A stretch of DNA of 22,441 nucleotides. It comes from a virus. Shown piece by piece: positions 21,678 through 22,441 of this stretch. The notes beneath the pieces are model-generated. The model searched no databases, was not told the DNA's origin, and was given only the letters and a program-made list of their open reading frames with translations. How positions within the stretch are numbered: the stretch's first letter is position 1; each line of letters begins with the position of its first letter. The DNA lies in the IMG/VR virus record IMGVR_UViG_3300005582_002640, positions 1 through 22,441 of that record, one strand, 5' to 3'. The position numbers were made by a program, and so were the translations under genes.

Positions 21678-21869
21678 CTATTTAGCGAACTTATCTTGCC
21701 TCTTCTTTTTGGCAACTGATCGCTTTCTGGTGTTTTTAGTATTCTTGTTTGGTTTTTCAACATACAACCATTCTAAGAAACTAGACCAAAGAATACCAAG
21801 TCCACCTAAAATGACCAGAATAGTAATAAGATTCATGAGCGACTGTGCATGATTGATTTCGTTTGTCAT
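21678..21869 (-). CDS. Small single-pass membrane protein, function unknown
   Basis: This 63-residue protein has one strongly hydrophobic helix at about residues 11-34 (LMNLITILVILGGLGILW) followed by a very basic tail rich in Lys and Arg, including the run KKKRQDK. The positive-inside rule places the tail in the cytoplasm. Its ATG overlaps the gp43 stop codon as ATGA, so it is translationally coupled to the DNA polymerase. No lysis signature (dual-start holin motif, lipobox or coiled-coil spanin) is present. I do not recognise the family. A membrane tether with a nucleic-acid-binding tail next to the polymerase is conceivable but purely inferred. Confidence 0.75.
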   Translation of the reverse strand: MTNEINHAQSLMNLITILVILGGLGILWSSFLEWLYVEKPNKNTKNTRKRSVAKKKRQDKFAK

Positions 21870-22441
21870 ACAAATAGATCCTCTAATGATGATGTTTCTT
21901 CAAGTTTCCAACCAATTATCTCAACGATTGCAGTCAGAGGTTGAACAAAAGATTTCTCAAACTGCATTTCGTAGTCGATGTGCTTATCTAAGGATAGTTC
22001 CTCGGGCAAAGAAGTTACGAATGAAATTACTTTTTCGTTGATAGGATTAGGCATTCGAAGGTAAAGATACTTAATCTTCTCGCCCTCACGGATCATAGGA
22101 TACTTCTTACCAAGTTTCTTCATTCGAATCCAATGATTGTATATCAGCGCACCCTTGGGGGCAATTGGTGTCGCCTTCTTGTATATGCTGCTGTAGTCCC
22201 CGTAGGTGTCAAGCCCATTGCATCCACGGGGGAAGGCTACCTTGTCGGCAGGAAGCCGTATAAACTCAGCATGGAAGTCCTGAACGAACCTACGGAGGTT
22301 ACTCTCATCCTTCAGCATGACGATCTCCATGGCCTCCTTGAGTCGCTTACGCACGATGGCGGGAGTGGATGACTTCACCATCTCAAGACCGGTAATCTTG
22401 AGTTCGGGTGTGTCCATATAAACATCGTCTTCACCCTTCAG
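21866..22441 (-). CDS. 43: DNA polymerase, T4 gp43 type, C-terminal part (start outside window)
   Basis: The open frame enters from the right edge and ends at the TGA at 21868-21866, giving 192 residues. MDTPELKITGLEMVKSSTP aligns with the T4 gp43 segment MDTPKLKIMGMETQKSSTP, which begins the thumb domain of this family-B replicative polymerase. GALIYNHWI, REGEKIKYLYL and FVQPLTAIVEIIGW match later parts of the gp43 thumb. The terminal SSLEDLFV is the sliding-clamp binding peptide, comparable to T4 SLFDMFDF. The active-site Asp residues of the palm and the exonuclease lie outside the window, so whether the gene is intact or split (as in some T4 relatives) cannot be judged. Confidence 0.95.
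   Translation of the reverse strand: MKGEDDVYMDTPELKITGLEMVKSSTPAIVRKRLKEAMEIVMLKDESNLRRFVQDFHAEFIRLPADKVAFPRGCNGLDTYGDYSSIYKKATPIAPKGALIYNHWIRMKKLGKKYPMIREGEKIKYLYLRMPNPINEKVISFVTSLPEELSLDKHIDYEMQFEKSFVQPLTAIVEIIGWKLEETSSLEDLFV

Overview
The window is about 22.4 kb of what looks like a T4-type myovirus genome, most similar in gene content to marine cyanophage or pelagiphage relatives. Three landmarks support this: the C-terminal end of a T4 gp43-like family-B DNA polymerase (entering from the right edge), a UvsX/RecA-type recombinase, and a full-length gp41-like DnaB-type helicase. All are on the minus strand, as is every other gene I can support, so transcription runs from high to low coordinates. 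The sequence is AT-rich and densely packed. No stretch longer than about 150 bases lacks a gene, and I see no tRNA with canonical features, no IS element, no CRISPR array and no integrase. The host cannot be read from this window.

Layout in transcription order. (1) 22441-20927: the gp43 C-terminus, a small single-pass membrane protein and a polysaccharide-deacetylase-like enzyme. (2) 20926-19832: a consensus sigma70-type promoter (TTGACA, 17 bp, TATAAT) followed by uvsX. (3) 19835-3744: a 16-kb glycan island of 19 genes. It starts by a 4-base ATGA overlap with the uvsX stop codon and continues with short overlaps or gaps of a few bases. It holds about nine putative glycosyltransferases, four extended SDR sugar-nucleotide enzymes (GDP-fucose-synthase type, RmlB type, GalE type and one unassigned), an RfbH-type PMP/iron-sulfur 3-dehydrase, a sugar C-methyltransferase, a sugar nucleotidyltransferase, a kinase-class II aldolase fusion, a minimal glycerophosphodiesterase-like protein and a DUF4254-like small protein. 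(4) 3724-2273: a second sigma70-type promoter placed so close to gp41 that the mRNA should be nearly leaderless, then gp41. (5) 2270-1: two small proteins (one a YgiT-type zinc finger), a 70-nt cloverleaf-like structured intergenic element, a possible T4-type late promoter, then a polynucleotide-ligase-like nucleotidyltransferase (KxDG protein) and a truncated HIGH-type nucleotidyltransferase.

How it may work together: in T4 uvsX and gene 41 lie close together (separated by gene 40). Here the recombination and helicase genes are separated by a complete-looking cytosolic pathway that makes activated deoxy-, C-methyl- or fucose-like sugars and transfers them. The island encodes no polytopic flippase, polymerase or membrane-anchored initiating transferase. 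The glycan must therefore either enter the host O-antigen machinery or be built on a soluble acceptor such as a virion protein or phage DNA; the sequence does not decide which. Two pairs of glycosyltransferases are paralogues, so the island has grown partly by internal duplication.
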